A DNA stretch of 6,851 nt from Campylobacterota bacterium. GTDB lineage: Bacteria; Campylobacterota; Campylobacteria; Campylobacterales; SZUA-545. Under the pieces are notes generated by a model that had not been told where the DNA came from, searched no databases, and was given only the letters and a program-made list of their open reading frames with translations. The translations under genes were made by a program, and so were the position numbers. Below are positions 6,356 to 6,851 of the stretch, in pieces; the stretch's first letter is position 1, and each line of letters opens with the position of its first letter. The stretch lies in NCBI GenBank assembly GCA_003561815.1, contig PWVP01000073.1, positions 1 to 6,851 on the forward strand, written 5' to 3'.

Positions 6356-6373
6356 AAGCAACGGCTATTCCAA
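6356..6373 (-). promoter_or_regulatory. Sigma-54 (RpoN) promoter for flgFG
   Basis: On the minus strand the sequence reads TTGGAA (6373-6368), six bases, then TTGCTT (6361-6356). The GG and GC dinucleotides are exactly 10 bases apart, as in -24/-12 promoters, and both halves match the form reported for Campylobacter and Helicobacter flagellar genes. Transcription would start near 6347, leaving a leader of about 24 bases with the flgF AAGGAG. The element overlaps the last codons and stop of the lipoprotein gene. Confidence 0.8.
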
Positions 6374-6838
6374 CTTTTCTAAATAGTCGCCCAGCAGCGG
6401 CTCGATATCCTCAAATGCACCGATCATCTGCGCCGTCTGGCCCAAAATCGCATCCTGCTCGATCCCGTGGCGGAAGTGTTCAGCCATCACCTCTTGCGCG
6501 ATCGATTTGCGCACACCCTTCTGGCCTCTCATCTTAAGTGGCTCGAAGTAGGCTTCTAGCTCCTCCAGACACGGCTGCATAAAGCGCGGTGCGATCTGCT
6601 CCGCCTCCTGCCGATCGCCCAGTCCTGACTGGTTTAGAAAATAGACCAGCCCCTCCAGCACGATCGGCTCTAGCGCGTGTACACTCTCCACCCGGATATA
6701 GGCGCGCTCATCCCAGTGTGGCTGGGTAGCCTTCAGCCTCTCCTCAGGCAGCGCCCGATCGGCGGCCACCGGCGCCTTAGCGCATCCTCCCAGAAGCCAC
6801 AAAAGCGCCGCCAAGAAAAGGAGACTAACGCGCCTCAC
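6365..6838 (-). CDS. Small putative lipoprotein of unknown function
   Basis: 157 residues starting at GTG 6838-6836, with GAGGAG at 6846-6851, 7 bases upstream and at the very edge of the window. The N-terminus is a lipoprotein signal: a basic start (MRR), a hydrophobic stretch (VSLLFLAALLWLL) and a lipobox LGGC, with the lipidated cysteine at 19. Alanine at +2 does not suggest inner-membrane retention. The mature part (about 138 residues) is soluble, acidic and mostly helical by pattern, with no repeats or further membrane segments. A second cysteine occurs in FMQPCLEELEAYF. I do not recognise the family; it does not resemble FlgH or FlgP as I know them. It sits directly upstream of flgF, so a motility or envelope role is possible, but flgF has its own promoter inside the end of this gene and co-function is not established. 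Confidence 0.82.
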   Translation of the reverse strand: MRRVSLLFLAALLWLLGGCAKAPVAADRALPEERLKATQPHWDERAYIRVESVHALEPIVLEGLVYFLNQSGLGDRQEAEQIAPRFMQPCLEELEAYFEPLKMRGQKGVRKSIAQEVMAEHFRHGIEQDAILGQTAQMIGAFEDIEPLLGDYLEKLE

Positions 6839-6851
6839 GGGTAAGCTCCTC

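Noticed and set aside
1..6851. tRNA or rRNA genes, CRISPR array, insertion sequence or prophage traces
   Set aside because: Nearly the whole window is intact housekeeping or flagellar coding sequence on one strand; no repeats with regular spacing, transposase motifs or RNA gene signatures were seen.

Overview
The window reads as a GC-rich member of the Campylobacterota (Epsilonproteobacteria). Three things point there. FlgF and FlgG are encoded as an isolated pair behind a sigma-54-type promoter of the TTGGAA-N6-TTGCTT form used for flagellar genes in that phylum. A small single-TPR protein, a CiaD-like protein and a CCA-adding enzyme follow one another, and I recall ciaD and cca as neighbours in Campylobacter jejuni. 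Regulators with tandem receiver domains are also common in this group. The base composition is far from host-associated Campylobacter or Helicobacter, so a free-living, possibly chemolithotrophic relative is more likely; this is inference, and I cannot name a genus.

All nine genes lie on the minus strand and the window is almost fully coding, with no gene-free stretch over 70 bases. In transcription order (right to left) there is a short lipoprotein of unknown function (6838-6365); flgF and flgG (6323-4719), encoding rod proteins; a response regulator with two receiver domains and a SpoIIE-type PP2C phosphatase (4650-3172); leuD and leuB (3109-1551), for leucine biosynthesis; a single-TPR protein (1547-1296); a CiaD-like protein (1285-770); and the first 259 codons of a CCA tRNA nucleotidyltransferase (777 to beyond base 1).

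The sequence suggests three transcription units. A sigma-54 element sits inside the last codons of the lipoprotein gene and should drive flgFG. A perfect TATAAT just after flgG should drive the phosphatase gene, whose leader can fold into a hairpin over its ribosome binding site. An extended -10 element (TGCTAAAAT) before leuD should drive leuD-leuB-TPR-CiaD-like-cca, whose genes overlap or are separated by at most 10 bases. That last unit mixes amino acid biosynthesis, tRNA maturation and two small proteins of unclear role.

The main points for a second look are the CiaD-like protein outside a pathogen setting, the double-receiver phosphatase beside flagellar genes, its sequestered start, the clear sigma-54 promoter, and a roughly fourfold excess of GATC. 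I do not see a wholly new system.
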